Shown here piece by piece: positions 16,617 through 24,951 of a stretch of 64,000 nt of DNA. The stretch is taken from assembly GCF_018437225.1 (NCBI RefSeq), contig NZ_JAAMFI010000001.1, positions 248,001-312,000 on the forward strand, given 5' to 3'. Position 1 is the first letter of the stretch. Every line of letters begins with the position of its first letter. Below the pieces are notes generated by a model. It had not been told where the DNA came from and did no database searches. It saw only the letters and a list, made by a program, of their open reading frames with translations. The position numbers and the translations under genes are program-made. Source of the stretch: Fructobacillus papyriferae. Lineage in GTDB: Bacteria; Bacillota; Bacilli; Lactobacillales; Lactobacillaceae.

Positions 16617-16661
16617 AACAATGTTTGGTCCGCTTTTTGCTGTTCCGAACGTTGTTTTTTT
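16617..16661 (+). terminator. Riboswitch-controlled terminator before thiT
   Basis: AACAATGTTTGG (16617-16628) pairs with CCGAACGTTGTT (16645-16656) through two G-U pairs, then T-run. It lies between aptamer and thiT, so TPP is expected to end transcription here. Confidence 0.75.
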
Positions 16662-16695
16662 GTGGTCACGCATGCCAGAAAAAGGAGAAGAAAAC

Positions 16696-17268
16696 ATGCA
16701 GAACACAAAGTCTAAGAACTTACGCTTCATTACGGAGCTTGCCCTCTTTACCGCCTTGTCTTTGGTCTTGAATTTTTGGTCGATCAGTCTCTGGGGCCAG
16801 GGAGGTTCGATTTCCTTTCAAATGGTGCCAACGATGATCATGGCCTTCCGTTATGGCTACAAGGGCGGTTTGACCACTGGTTTTCTTTTTGGGATGGTTC
16901 AGCTCTTGCTTGGCGCCTATGTTTTGACACCAGTTCAAGCCTTCTTCGACTATCCGCTAGCCTTCACGGTCGTGGGCTTTACAGCTGTTACCGCTAAAGC
17001 AGCCAAGAAAGCCATGGACCGTCAAAAGAAAGGACGCGCCACGATTCTTTTGACACTTGGTATCTTGGTTGGTTCCTTTTTGCGGTTTATCGCACACACG
17101 CTTTCAGCCGTGATTTTCTTTGGTCAATATGCGCCAAAAGGGCAGGGCGTTTGGTTATATGCCACGCTATACAACGGCTCATACATGTTGCCATCGTTTA
17201 TCGCTTCTGCCATTGTGGTCGTCATGATGGCAAGCGTTTATCCCAAGTTGATCCAATCGAACAATTAA
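16696..17268 (+). CDS. thiT: Thiamine-specific ECF S component
   Basis: 190 residues, six hydrophobic segments. The GGSISFQMVPTMIMAFRYGYKGG stretch and the WSISLWGQGGSIS region near the N-terminus carry the aromatic thiamine-binding side chains known for ThiT/YuaJ. It works with a shared EcfA-EcfA'-EcfT module that is not in this window. ATG 16696 has AAAGGAGAAG upstream; longer readings start inside the riboswitch terminator. Two TPP riboswitches in the window thus control thiamine and thiamine-precursor uptake separately. Confidence 0.93.
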   Translation: MQNTKSKNLRFITELALFTALSLVLNFWSISLWGQGGSISFQMVPTMIMAFRYGYKGGLTTGFLFGMVQLLLGAYVLTPVQAFFDYPLAFTVVGFTAVTAKAAKKAMDRQKKGRATILLTLGILVGSFLRFIAHTLSAVIFFGQYAPKGQGVWLYATLYNGSYMLPSFIASAIVVVMMASVYPKLIQSNN

Positions 17269-17275
17269 GGATGGA

Positions 17276-17304
17276 TTGACAAAGCATTTTCGTCGTGCTT
17301 TAAT
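17276..17304 (+). promoter_or_regulatory. Promoter of the Val-leader brnQ unit
   Basis: TTGACA (17276-17281), 17-bp spacer, TTTAAT (17299-17304). The second brnQ unit has exactly the same -35, spacer and -10. Confidence 0.8.
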
Positions 17305-17333
17305 AAAACCATTAAAGAAAAGCGAGTTTACCA

Positions 17334-17390
17334 ATGAAGTTCTTCCTGACCAACAATCAAGCCGTCGTCGTCAGCGTCGTTATCCGCTAG
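17334..17390 (+). CDS. Valine-rich leader peptide (attenuator sensor)
   Basis: An 18-residue peptide, MKFFLTNNQAVVVSVVIR, ending in TAG at 17388. Codons 11-17 are GTC GTC GTC AGC GTC GTT ATC: five valines and one isoleucine in seven codons. It starts 30 nt after the -10 box and ends where the first attenuator strand begins. The matching peptide 1.6 kb downstream has the same pattern with isoleucines. No strong Shine-Dalgarno is visible. The product itself is not expected to have a function; ribosome position is the signal. Confidence 0.82.
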   Translation: MKFFLTNNQAVVVSVVIR

Positions 17391-17483
17391 GGTAGGGTGC
17401 TGAGTTTTTGGCTTGCCTATCCTTACGATAGGCAGCTGTCAGGTAGAAAGCCAGCTGCAGTCATGCAGTTGGCTTTTTCTTTT
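17389..17483 (+). promoter_or_regulatory. Transcription attenuator of brnQ1 (alternative RNA folds)
   Basis: Five strands. A AGGGTAGG (17389-17396), B within CCTATCCT (17416-17423), C GATAGGCAGCTG (17427-17438), D AAAGCCAGCTGCA (17447-17459), D' TGCAGTTGGCTTT (17464-17476) with a T-run to 17483. B:C (GCCTATC/GATAGGC) plus D:D' gives termination. A:B plus C:D (GCAGCTG/CAGCTGC, perfect) blocks the terminator. A ribosome at the peptide stop masks A and favours termination. A ribosome stalled on the first Val codons leaves A free and favours read-through. Confidence 0.75.
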
Positions 17484-17515
17484 GGAAAAACGCGTCTCAC
17501 AAAAGGAGTGAACTT

Positions 17516-18847
17516 ATGAAGGAACAAAAAGCGAGTAAACGGCAATTATTGTTAATTGCTTCTCTTATTTTCGGCCTCTTCTTTGGGGCCGGGAACCTCA
17601 TTTTTCCAGTGCAGTTAGGCCAAATGGCTGGTCATCATTGGCTACCAGCTGTGATTGGCTTTCTCTTGACGGGTGCGGTCTTACCATTTTTGGCTATGCT
17701 GGCTATGGCGCTAACGAAATCGAAGTCCGTTTTTGATATTGCGGCACCTGTTGGGGCTTGGTTCGGGACAGCGATGCTTGTTGCAATCCACTTTTCCTTG
17801 GGTCCTTTGTTTGCGACGCCTCGAACTGCAGCCACGGCTTTTTCTATGGGGATTGCGCCGCTGATTCCTTCAGCATACCAGCAGCTAGCGATGCTCATTT
17901 TTTCAGGACTTTTTTTTCTTTTGGTTTACAAGATGACCCTTAAGGAATCAAACTTGATGGATTGGGTAGGCAAATACCTCAACCCACTTTTCTTGTTGCT
18001 CTTGGCTTTGATCCTAGTATTGGCCCTTGTCTTGCCAATGGGTGACTTGCAACAACACGTATCTGGGGCCTACCAAACGCAAGCGGCTTTCCAAGGGATC
18101 TTAGAGGGGTACAACACGATGGATTGCCTCGCGTTACTGGCCTTAGCTGTTTCCGTGGTTTATGCGGTTCGCAACATGGGCTTTTCTGAAAAAGCAGTAC
18201 CCAAGCTCTTGGCCAAGTCTGGTTTGTTAGCCATTGCCTTGGAATCCTTCATTTATATCGCCACTGCCTTGCTTGGTGTCTCTTCTCTTGGCATTATGGG
18301 CGTGTCACCAAATGGTGGGGCGGCCTTTTCCAACATCGTCACACACTATTTGGGGAACGCCGGCATTATCGCAACAGGAATCATTGTGACTCTGGCGGTA
18401 ATCACTACGGCCATGGGCCTTTCGGCTTCTTTCGCACAAGATCTACATAAGGTCTTTCCGACGATCACGTATAAGAACTGGTTGCGTTTGACGGCGGTGG
18501 GCTCCTTTTTGACGGCTAACGCTGGGTTGACGAAGATCATTGCTTTTTCAACCCCTGTCTTGCTCTTCTTGTACCCATTCACCTTGGCTTTAACGATTTT
18601 GGCTGTCTTGCATCGTTGGACGAAACAAGAGCCAATCATCTATCGGCTGGTGATGGCTTTTATTGCCATTCCGGCCTTGTTGGACGGTTTGTTGGCGTCT
18701 CCTTTAGCGTCAGAAAACTGGGTGAAGGGCATCGCAACAGCTTATCATCACTATTTGCCATTGGCGGCTGAAGGTTTCGGCTGGGTCCTACCTGCAGTGA
18801 TTGGTGGCTTGATTGGCTTTGCCTTGAGTAAAAAAAAATTAGCATGA
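17516..18847 (+). CDS. brnQ: Branched-chain amino-acid:cation symporter (first copy, Val-leader)
   Basis: 443 residues, 12 predicted helices. The LIASLIFGLFFGAGNLIFPVQLGQ start and FGTPRTAATAF-type loop (here FATPRTAATAF) are the LIVCS-family fingerprint for uptake of Leu, Ile and Val. ATG 17516 follows AAAAGGAGTG. It is preceded by a Val-codon attenuator, predicting induction on valine shortage. A paralogue follows with its own promoter 4 nt after this stop codon, and no terminator lies between, so some read-through into the second leader is possible. Confidence 0.92.
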   Translation: MKEQKASKRQLLLIASLIFGLFFGAGNLIFPVQLGQMAGHHWLPAVIGFLLTGAVLPFLAMLAMALTKSKSVFDIAAPVGAWFGTAMLVAIHFSLGPLFATPRTAATAFSMGIAPLIPSAYQQLAMLIFSGLFFLLVYKMTLKESNLMDWVGKYLNPLFLLLLALILVLALVLPMGDLQQHVSGAYQTQAAFQGILEGYNTMDCLALLALAVSVVYAVRNMGFSEKAVPKLLAKSGLLAIALESFIYIATALLGVSSLGIMGVSPNGGAAFSNIVTHYLGNAGIIATGIIVTLAVITTAMGLSASFAQDLHKVFPTITYKNWLRLTAVGSFLTANAGLTKIIAFSTPVLLFLYPFTLALTILAVLHRWTKQEPIIYRLVMAFIAIPALLDGLLASPLASENWVKGIATAYHHYLPLAAEGFGWVLPAVIGGLIGFALSKKKLA

Positions 18848-18851
18848 GTAT

Positions 18852-18880
18852 TTGACAAGATTCTCTAATCATGTTTTAAT
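18852..18880 (+). promoter_or_regulatory. Promoter of the Ile-leader brnQ unit
   Basis: TTGACA (18852-18857), 17-bp spacer, TTTAAT (18875-18880), identical boxes to the promoter at 17276. Confidence 0.8.
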
Positions 18881-18908
18881 AAATTTATCAAATTAAGTGA
18901 GTAGATAA

Positions 18909-18965
18909 ATGACACATTCATTCCAAGAAAACCAAGCCATTATTATCAGCATTATTATTCCATAG
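18909..18965 (+). CDS. Isoleucine-rich leader peptide (attenuator sensor)
   Basis: An 18-residue peptide, MTHSFQENQAIIISIIIP, ending in TAG at 18963. Codons 11-17 are ATT ATT ATC AGC ATT ATT ATT: six isoleucines in seven codons. Same length, same NQA-(X)3-S-(X)3 pattern and same distance to the -10 as the valine leader at 17334, so the two arose by duplication with exchange of the sensed codons. Confidence 0.84.
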   Translation: MTHSFQENQAIIISIIIP

Positions 18966-19067
18966 GGATAGGTGCTGATATTTTGAGCTGCCTATCCCCG
19001 AAAAGGATAGGCGGCTGAGTGAATGCGTTTTGACCAGCTGCGATTGTCGTAGCTGGTCTTTTTATTT
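18965..19067 (+). promoter_or_regulatory. Transcription attenuator of brnQ2 (alternative RNA folds)
   Basis: A GGGATAGG (18965-18972) pairs perfectly with B CCTATCCC (18991-18998). B's longer form GCTGCCTATCC (18988-18998) pairs with C GGATAGGCGGC (19005-19014...) over about 11 bp. C's GCGGCTG (19011-19017) pairs with D's CAGCTGC (19035-19041). Terminator D:D' is GACCAGCTGCG (19032-19042) with CGTAGCTGGTC (19048-19058), then TTTTTATTT. The strand order matches the brnQ1 attenuator. Confidence 0.78.
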
Positions 19068-19104
19068 GCCATTAAAATCTTGATCATTAAAAGGAGTCTT
19101 CATT

Positions 19105-20454
19105 ATGGAAGCAAAAAAATTATCACTGAAGCAATTATTCTTGATCGCTTCACTCATCTTCGGGATGTTCTTCGGGGCAGGGAATTTAATCTTTCCAGTC
19201 CAGTTGGGACAAGCAGCCGGAAGCCACTGGTTCTGGGCGGTATCCGGATTCTTGCTGACCGGAACGGTGCTGCCATTCTTGGCGATGCTGGCGGTTTCAC
19301 TGACAAATTCTAAATCTGTTTATGACATTGCTAGGCCGGTTGCACCGTGGTTCGGAACGGTTTTTCTGGTCGCCATCCACATGACGATCGGCCCACTTTT
19401 TGGAACGCCACGTACGGCCGCCACGGCCTTTGACATGGGGATCGCGCCCTTATTGCCACAGGGCATGCAGCAGGGAGCGATGCTTGCCTTTACCGCACTA
19501 TTCTTTGGCTTGGCTTACTTCTTGACGGTCAAGCAGTCCAACTTGATGAAATGGGTCGGAAAATATCTAAACCCGCTATTCTTGGGCCTGCTAGCTTTGA
19601 TCTTGCTTTTCGCCTTGCTATTGCCAATGGGTGACTTGCAGCAGCACGTGAGTTCCGCTTATCAGCAACATGCCGCTTTCCAAGGGGTATTAGACGGGTA
19701 CAACACCATGGACGGGATCGCCTTGCTGGCTTTAGCTGTTTCTGTTGTCTACGCCGTCAAAGGTTTGGGTTTTGAGGGAAAAAGCGTCTCCACCGTTTTG
19801 GCTAAATCCGGCCTTGTCGCCATTGTCATGGAATCCATGATCTACTTGGCAACGGTTCTCTTGGGGGTCTCCTCACTTGGAACCATGAAAGAAGCAGCGA
19901 ATGGCGGAACGGCCTTTTCTGACATCGTGACGCACTATACGGGTAATGTCGGTGTTCTAGCAACTGGGGTTATTGTGACTTTGGCGGTCTTTACAACGGC
20001 GATGGGGCTTTTCGTATCCTTTGCCCAGGATTTGCACCGTGTCTTTCCGAAGGTTTCCTATCTTTGGTGGTTGCGTGTGATTGCCATCGGCTCTTTTGTG
20101 ACAGCCAACGCCGGGTTGACGAACATTATCGCTTGGTCAGCACCAGTCTTGATGCTTTTGTACCCATTTGCTTTGGCTTTGACCGTTCTTGGCGTGACGA
20201 ACAAATGGGTCAAGCAAGATCACAGCATCTACGCTTGGGTCACAGCAGCCGTTGCTTTACCAGCCTTTTTGGATGCTTTGGCCGCTTCGCCTTTGGCGGA
20301 TTTGACAGCGGTAAAAGGACTCGTTTCGAGCTATCACCAGCTGCTACCACTGGCGAGCGAAGGTTTTGGCTGGGTACTTCCGGCCGTTTTCGGCTTTGCC
20401 TTGGCTCTTTTATGGAAGTTCGCTCATAAAAAAAGCTTGCTAAAGAATGTTTAG
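19105..20454 (+). CDS. brnQ: Branched-chain amino-acid:cation symporter (second copy, Ile-leader)
   Basis: 449 residues, 12 predicted helices, closely similar along its whole length to the 17516 copy (same LIVCS fingerprint LIASLIFGMFFGAGNLIFPVQLGQ and FGTPRTAATAFDMG). ATG 19105 follows AAAAGGAG. Its leader carries six Ile codons, so isoleucine supply is the predicted signal. Transport preference of each copy cannot be read from the protein. A terminator follows. Confidence 0.92.
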   Translation: MEAKKLSLKQLFLIASLIFGMFFGAGNLIFPVQLGQAAGSHWFWAVSGFLLTGTVLPFLAMLAVSLTNSKSVYDIARPVAPWFGTVFLVAIHMTIGPLFGTPRTAATAFDMGIAPLLPQGMQQGAMLAFTALFFGLAYFLTVKQSNLMKWVGKYLNPLFLGLLALILLFALLLPMGDLQQHVSSAYQQHAAFQGVLDGYNTMDGIALLALAVSVVYAVKGLGFEGKSVSTVLAKSGLVAIVMESMIYLATVLLGVSSLGTMKEAANGGTAFSDIVTHYTGNVGVLATGVIVTLAVFTTAMGLFVSFAQDLHRVFPKVSYLWWLRVIAIGSFVTANAGLTNIIAWSAPVLMLLYPFALALTVLGVTNKWVKQDHSIYAWVTAAVALPAFLDALAASPLADLTAVKGLVSSYHQLLPLASEGFGWVLPAVFGFALALLWKFAHKKSLLKNV

Positions 20455-20465
20455 CAATCCTTTAG

Positions 20466-20498
20466 TTGAAAAAAGTCGCTTAAAAGGCGGCTTTTTCT
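20466..20498 (+). terminator. Terminator after brnQ2
   Basis: AAGTCGCTT / AGGCGGCTT hairpin with G-U pairs and T-run. Confidence 0.7.
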
Positions 20499-20599
20499 CG
20501 TTGATTTGCTTTACAGAAGGGGGATACCTCGGATAAACTGAATAGAAGAAACAAAAAATCAAGATACCAACCGAACTTTGCAGCATCATAGGAAGAGAA

Positions 20600-21445
20600 A
20601 TGACGATTAAGGAACTAATTGAACGGAATAACGAGTTGCGCCCTGGCCTGAATGATGAGAATCGCAAATTTTATGATGATTTTTTGGTTTATTCGCGGAC
20701 AATTTCTTGGTTAAAAGATGAACAGGCAGTTGAGGAACTCTTGCTTCGTACCTTACAAGAGCTACTAGAAGCGCAGAAGAGGGGGCAGACTGCCCGTCAC
20801 TATTTTGCTAATGATCCGAAAGGACTTGCCGATTCGCTATTGAAGAAATTACCGACGCGCTGGAATTCCTTTGCTAAATTTCTTTTCTATACGTTTTTTG
20901 GCTACCTGGCCATCGCCTTCATTCCAGCGATCTCCGTTCCTGGAAAAGTCGTCGATCTTGGTGCCTACATGTTGGCTGGACTCTATTTAACGGCTGCTGG
21001 CTGCTTTGTTATTTGGTGGTTGGGGACGGCCGTCTATCGGTTCCAACAATCAACTTTTCCTAAATGGTTGAAAATGATTTTGGCATTCCTTACTGGAATC
21101 GTCCTTATTTTCCCTGCCTTTGCCATTTCTTTGTGGATGAAAACGGTGTTGCGTCTTTCCTTTGATGGTTGGGTTGGGATTGCAGCCATTGTGGTGATGT
21201 TGATGATTCTTTTGGTTTATCAAAAAATCTCAACTCCTAATCAAATCATCGACCGGCCCATTTACTATTACATTCTTTTTCAAGCTCTAGTTGGTATCTT
21301 GTCTCGTTTGCCATTTGTGGAAGGCATAATGGCAACAAAAAGTGGTAAGTTTGTACTAGCAGGTCTGCTCGTCTTTGGCCTCATCATCTTTTGGATTGTT
21401 TCTTGGCGGATGCTTCGACAATTAAAAAAAGAGGACGAATCGTAA
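20600..21445 (+). CDS. DUF1129-family membrane protein
   Basis: 281 residues. A soluble helical N-terminal part (ELIERNNELRPGLNDENRKFYDDFLVYSRT, then acidic helices to about residue 90) is followed by about six hydrophobic segments. This is the layout of the DUF1129 proteins of lactobacilli and relatives; role unknown. GGAAGAG precedes ATG 20600. Monocistronic with its own terminator. Confidence 0.75.
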   Translation: MTIKELIERNNELRPGLNDENRKFYDDFLVYSRTISWLKDEQAVEELLLRTLQELLEAQKRGQTARHYFANDPKGLADSLLKKLPTRWNSFAKFLFYTFFGYLAIAFIPAISVPGKVVDLGAYMLAGLYLTAAGCFVIWWLGTAVYRFQQSTFPKWLKMILAFLTGIVLIFPAFAISLWMKTVLRLSFDGWVGIAAIVVMLMILLVYQKISTPNQIIDRPIYYYILFQALVGILSRLPFVEGIMATKSGKFVLAGLLVFGLIIFWIVSWRMLRQLKKEDES

Positions 21446-21451
21446 TCAAAA

Positions 21452-21485
21452 TAAAAACTAGCACATTCAAGTGCTAGTTTTTTCT
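21452..21485 (+). terminator. Terminator after DUF1129 gene
   Basis: AAAACTAGCAC / GTGCTAGTTTTTT hairpin. Confidence 0.85.
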
Positions 21486-21599
21486 TTTTGATTATTTTTT
21501 TGCCCTTTTGGGCAAAAAGAACTCGCCCAAAAGCCTGACTGAGGTTGTCTTAAAGTCGGTATAGTAAAGGCTGTGATTAAATAAAAAGGAGTCAGACTA

Positions 21600-23711
21600 A
21601 TGGGAAAAGCATTGGGTCGACTAGGTGGTTTTGTCTATAACCACGCCAAGTCGACAATCACAGTCGTCATTGCCATCATCGTCGTCGTTATGGGATTGGC
21701 CATTCATCAAGGAGCTAATTTTGCGGGTTCTTCCTTGAATTTACCAAATTCGCAGTCGCAAAAGGCTTTGTCTTTGATGAACAAGGAATTTTCGCAAACA
21801 AGTTCTTCAAAGGGGACGATCAAAGTTGTCTTTCATAGCCAAAACGGCCAAGACTTGACCTCTTCTGATAATCAAGAAAAAATTCAAGAATTGTTGAATC
21901 AGCTGCAAGGTCAAAAGCATGTCGCTTCTGTTCAGGCACCAGCTGTGTTACGAAATTACAGTTCGGATAAGAAGACGGCCTATGCCAACGTCAACTATGA
22001 TCAGAAAAAAGAGGATGTCTCAGCTACTGAGATTAACCGTGTGAAAAAACAGCTATCGATCACAAGAAAGGCTAAGATTCAAACGGAGCTCTCCGGTAAC
22101 GTCACTTTTTCAACTGTTCAACAGAGTGAGACAACGGAAGGGGTCGGTATTATTGTGGCCTACGTGGTCTTAGCCATTACCTTTGCTTCCTTACTCGTTG
22201 CTGGGTTACCCATTCTGTCAGCGATTTTGAGCTTGGCGTTGTCCATGCTGCTCATCATGTTGCTGACAAACGTGATGGACATTCCGTCTACTTCATCGGC
22301 TCTTGTTGGTATGATGGGGCTAGCCGTTGGAATTGACTACGCACTTTTCATCATCTCACGTTACCGTCAAGAGATCGCTTCTGGAAAAGAACGAAAACAA
22401 GCGATAGAAGCCGCTTTGTCGACCGCCGGCGTTTCGGTGGTCTTTGCCGGTGCGACGGTTATGGTGGCGATGGCTGCCATGGTTACCTTAGGGATTGATT
22501 TCTTAGCAACGATGGGAATTGCCGCTGCAATCGGCGTTTTCTTTGCAGTTTTGATGTCATTGACTTTTGTTCCGGCTGTTTTGTCTTTGTTAGGGCAAAA
22601 GGTAACGGGTCAAAAGAAAAATCGGATCTTACAAGTCTTTTCAAGAGTGCGAGTAAAAGGGGGCTTTGGTCGTCTTATTGTTCGGCATCGTGTCAAAACG
22701 CTACTGCTCGCCATTGTTGCATTAATTCTGATTGCCCTGCCAGTTGCTCACATGAACCTCGGTTTGCCAAATGACGGAGAAAGTTCACCTAAGCAAACCG
22801 AGCGACGAGCCTATGATATGCAAAAAGAGGGTTACGGGGACGGTGTTAACGCAACCTTGGTCGTCTTAGCCAAAACCGATGACATGGCCAAGGCCAACCA
22901 TGCTGGTTCGGAAATCAAGCAACTAAAGAATGTGGCCAACGTGACGCGGGCCATGCCGGGTCGATCTGGTCAGTATTACATGCTTGCCGTAACGCCAAAG
23001 ACGGATTCAAATGATCCGAAGACGAAAAAGCTGGTCACGGATATTCGTCATTTGACGGTCAAAAAAACACAAGCAGAATTGTTGGTGACGGGTGCAACGG
23101 CCATTAATGTCGACGTAACCGATGCAATCGCATCGGCTATTCCAAAGTTTGCTATTTTGATTATTGCCTTTGCGTTCGTTTTGTTAATGATGGCTTTTCG
23201 TTCAATTTTGATTCCACTGGTCGCGGTTGCTGGATTTGGTTTGTCACTTTGTGCTACTCTGGGAGCCGTGGTCTGGATTGTGCAAGATGGCCATCTCTTG
23301 GACCTTTTCCAAATTCCTTCAAAGGCTTCTCTTCTAGCCTTTATGCCGGTATTGGTCATCGGCATCATGTTTGGACTAGCCATGGATTATGAAATCTTCT
23401 TAGTGAGTCGAATTCGTGAGGAGTATAATCGAAGCAAAGATACGACACAGGCAGTTATTGTTGGTTTGCAAGAAAACGGAACGGTTGTCTTTGCAGCGAT
23501 TGTCATTATGGCCTCGGTCTTTGCCGGCTTTATCTTCTCACCAGAAGGAATTATCAAGTCGATCGGCTTATCCTTTACTTTTGGTGTTATTTTCGACGCT
23601 TTGATTGTTCGGATGATTATTGTTCCAGCAGCCATTGCGCTCTTCGGAAAAGCCAACTGGTATTTACCAAAATGGTTGGATAAAATTTTGCCACAGTTGC
23701 ATGTCGAATAA
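21600..23711 (+). CDS. ydfJ: MMPL/RND-family exporter (YdfJ-like)
   Basis: 703 residues in two homologous halves, each with a helix, a large extracytoplasmic loop and a six-helix bundle. GLAVGIDYALFIISRYR (about 240-256) and GLAMDYEIFLVSRIREEY (about 590-607) are the paired MMPL motifs with the proton-relay Asp. Followed by a sensor kinase and regulator, as in the Bacillus ydfHI-ydfJ locus, where YdfI activates ydfJ. TCGGTATAGT at 21556-21565 is the likely -10. Terminator at 23724-23750. Confidence 0.85.
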   Translation: MGKALGRLGGFVYNHAKSTITVVIAIIVVVMGLAIHQGANFAGSSLNLPNSQSQKALSLMNKEFSQTSSSKGTIKVVFHSQNGQDLTSSDNQEKIQELLNQLQGQKHVASVQAPAVLRNYSSDKKTAYANVNYDQKKEDVSATEINRVKKQLSITRKAKIQTELSGNVTFSTVQQSETTEGVGIIVAYVVLAITFASLLVAGLPILSAILSLALSMLLIMLLTNVMDIPSTSSALVGMMGLAVGIDYALFIISRYRQEIASGKERKQAIEAALSTAGVSVVFAGATVMVAMAAMVTLGIDFLATMGIAAAIGVFFAVLMSLTFVPAVLSLLGQKVTGQKKNRILQVFSRVRVKGGFGRLIVRHRVKTLLLAIVALILIALPVAHMNLGLPNDGESSPKQTERRAYDMQKEGYGDGVNATLVVLAKTDDMAKANHAGSEIKQLKNVANVTRAMPGRSGQYYMLAVTPKTDSNDPKTKKLVTDIRHLTVKKTQAELLVTGATAINVDVTDAIASAIPKFAILIIAFAFVLLMMAFRSILIPLVAVAGFGLSLCATLGAVVWIVQDGHLLDLFQIPSKASLLAFMPVLVIGIMFGLAMDYEIFLVSRIREEYNRSKDTTQAVIVGLQENGTVVFAAIVIMASVFAGFIFSPEGIIKSIGLSFTFGVIFDALIVRMIIVPAAIALFGKANWYLPKWLDKILPQLHVE

Positions 23712-23723
23712 AAATCAAGAAGG

Positions 23724-23750
23724 CTAGCCTTGAATTAGGCTAGTTTTTCG
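23724..23750 (+). terminator. Terminator after MMPL gene
   Basis: CTAGCCT / AGGCTAG stem with TTTTT, leaving the two-component genes 23 nt downstream to be read through or separately started. Confidence 0.65.
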
Positions 23751-23772
23751 TACATAAAAAGGACAACAGAAA

Positions 23773-24951
23773 ATGATTGACGAACAGACAACTACGCTAC
23801 AACAACAAACCCTGCGTGGTCTTCGCTGGCCCTTTGTTTGGTGGGTGATTCTTGGCACGGCCATGGCGCTTTATGAAGGCTTGCATTCACTAGCCATTCT
23901 GGATATTGTTTTGGTATCGCTCATTGCACTGGGACAGGTTATTTTGATTGCCATCACGTTTAAAAAAATCATGATTCGACAGTGGTCGCTGACGATACAA
24001 ATCGTGATGTTATTAGCCATGATGTTTATCATTCATGGGCTCGGATCTGGCATTATTTTGCTTGCGATTTCGCCCATTTTGATTATCCAGGCCATTATTT
24101 TTGAACATTTACGCTGGGCCAATATTTCAGCCATTATTCTTTTTGCCCTTTTCTTCTTGTCCTTCGTGGTCCAAAAAAATAACCTAGGCTACGTGCTTTT
24201 CTACATCGAAGTGGCTGGATTGATGTTGCTGATTATTTTCTTATTTGCTAAAAACTATCAGAGTAGCTTGCAGCGCCAAGTCGATTTAAAACACGCCAAT
24301 GCGGAACTAGCAATGGCTTATAATCAAGTCGATCAGTTATCGACCGCAAAAGAACGCGAACGCATTGCACGTGAATTACATGACACGCTGTTACAGGACA
24401 TGACGGGGCTTGCGATGCAGTTAGATGTATTAACGACACAATTGAATCGTGGAAATATTGACAAAGCAAAACGGATCAGTGAACAAGCCAGCCGCTTGTC
24501 AAAAGAGACACTAGTGACCTCAAGGCGAGTTGTCAGTGAAGTTCGAGAAGGCGATTCAGTGGAGGCCTCTTTAATCAATCGACTGAAAGTCTTGACTAAG
24601 ACTTTTTATAAAAACTATGGATTAAGTGTTCAGTTACAGCTTTCTTGTGATGCTTATCGAACAGGAAAGGAAGTAGCGGTTCTTTTAAAAATCATTTCTG
24701 AAGCGATGATGAACGTGGTGAAGCATAGTCAGTCAGACTTTGCCTTGATTAGCATTCATGAAGAAGGACCTGACTTATTCATCCAAATTATTGACTACGG
24801 GGCAGGTTTTGACTTTCGACAAGGATTGCAACGGAAAAATCATTTTGGCCTGGCGGGCATGCAGGAACGTGTCAGTGAACTTGGTGGTAAAGTGACAGTT
24901 GATAGTGAGATTGGGGAAGGAACAACCGTTACCATTCGGTTGCCAAAATAA
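23773..24951 (+). CDS. ydfH: Sensor histidine kinase (NarL/LiaS class, YdfH-like)
   Basis: 392 residues. Five to six membrane segments span about residues 20-160 with little extracytoplasmic sequence. The HisKA_3 box ERERIARELHDTLLQ follows with phospho-acceptor His203. The N-box SEAMMNVVKHSQ and G-box DYGAGFDF...HFGLAGMQERVSELGGKV complete an ATP-binding domain. The many-helix sensor with no large loop suggests sensing at or in the membrane. Its stop codon directly abuts the regulator's ATG. Confidence 0.88.
   Translation: MIDEQTTTLQQQTLRGLRWPFVWWVILGTAMALYEGLHSLAILDIVLVSLIALGQVILIAITFKKIMIRQWSLTIQIVMLLAMMFIIHGLGSGIILLAISPILIIQAIIFEHLRWANISAIILFALFFLSFVVQKNNLGYVLFYIEVAGLMLLIIFLFAKNYQSSLQRQVDLKHANAELAMAYNQVDQLSTAKERERIARELHDTLLQDMTGLAMQLDVLTTQLNRGNIDKAKRISEQASRLSKETLVTSRRVVSEVREGDSVEASLINRLKVLTKTFYKNYGLSVQLQLSCDAYRTGKEVAVLLKIISEAMMNVVKHSQSDFALISIHEEGPDLFIQIIDYGAGFDFRQGLQRKNHFGLAGMQERVSELGGKVTVDSEIGEGTTVTIRLPK

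Noticed and set aside
17276-19105. T-box riboswitches in front of the brnQ genes
   Set aside because: No AGGGTGGNACCGCG box and no specifier-loop architecture. The leaders are too short (about 200 nt), and the coding frames with Val/Ile runs plus competing hairpins explain them better.
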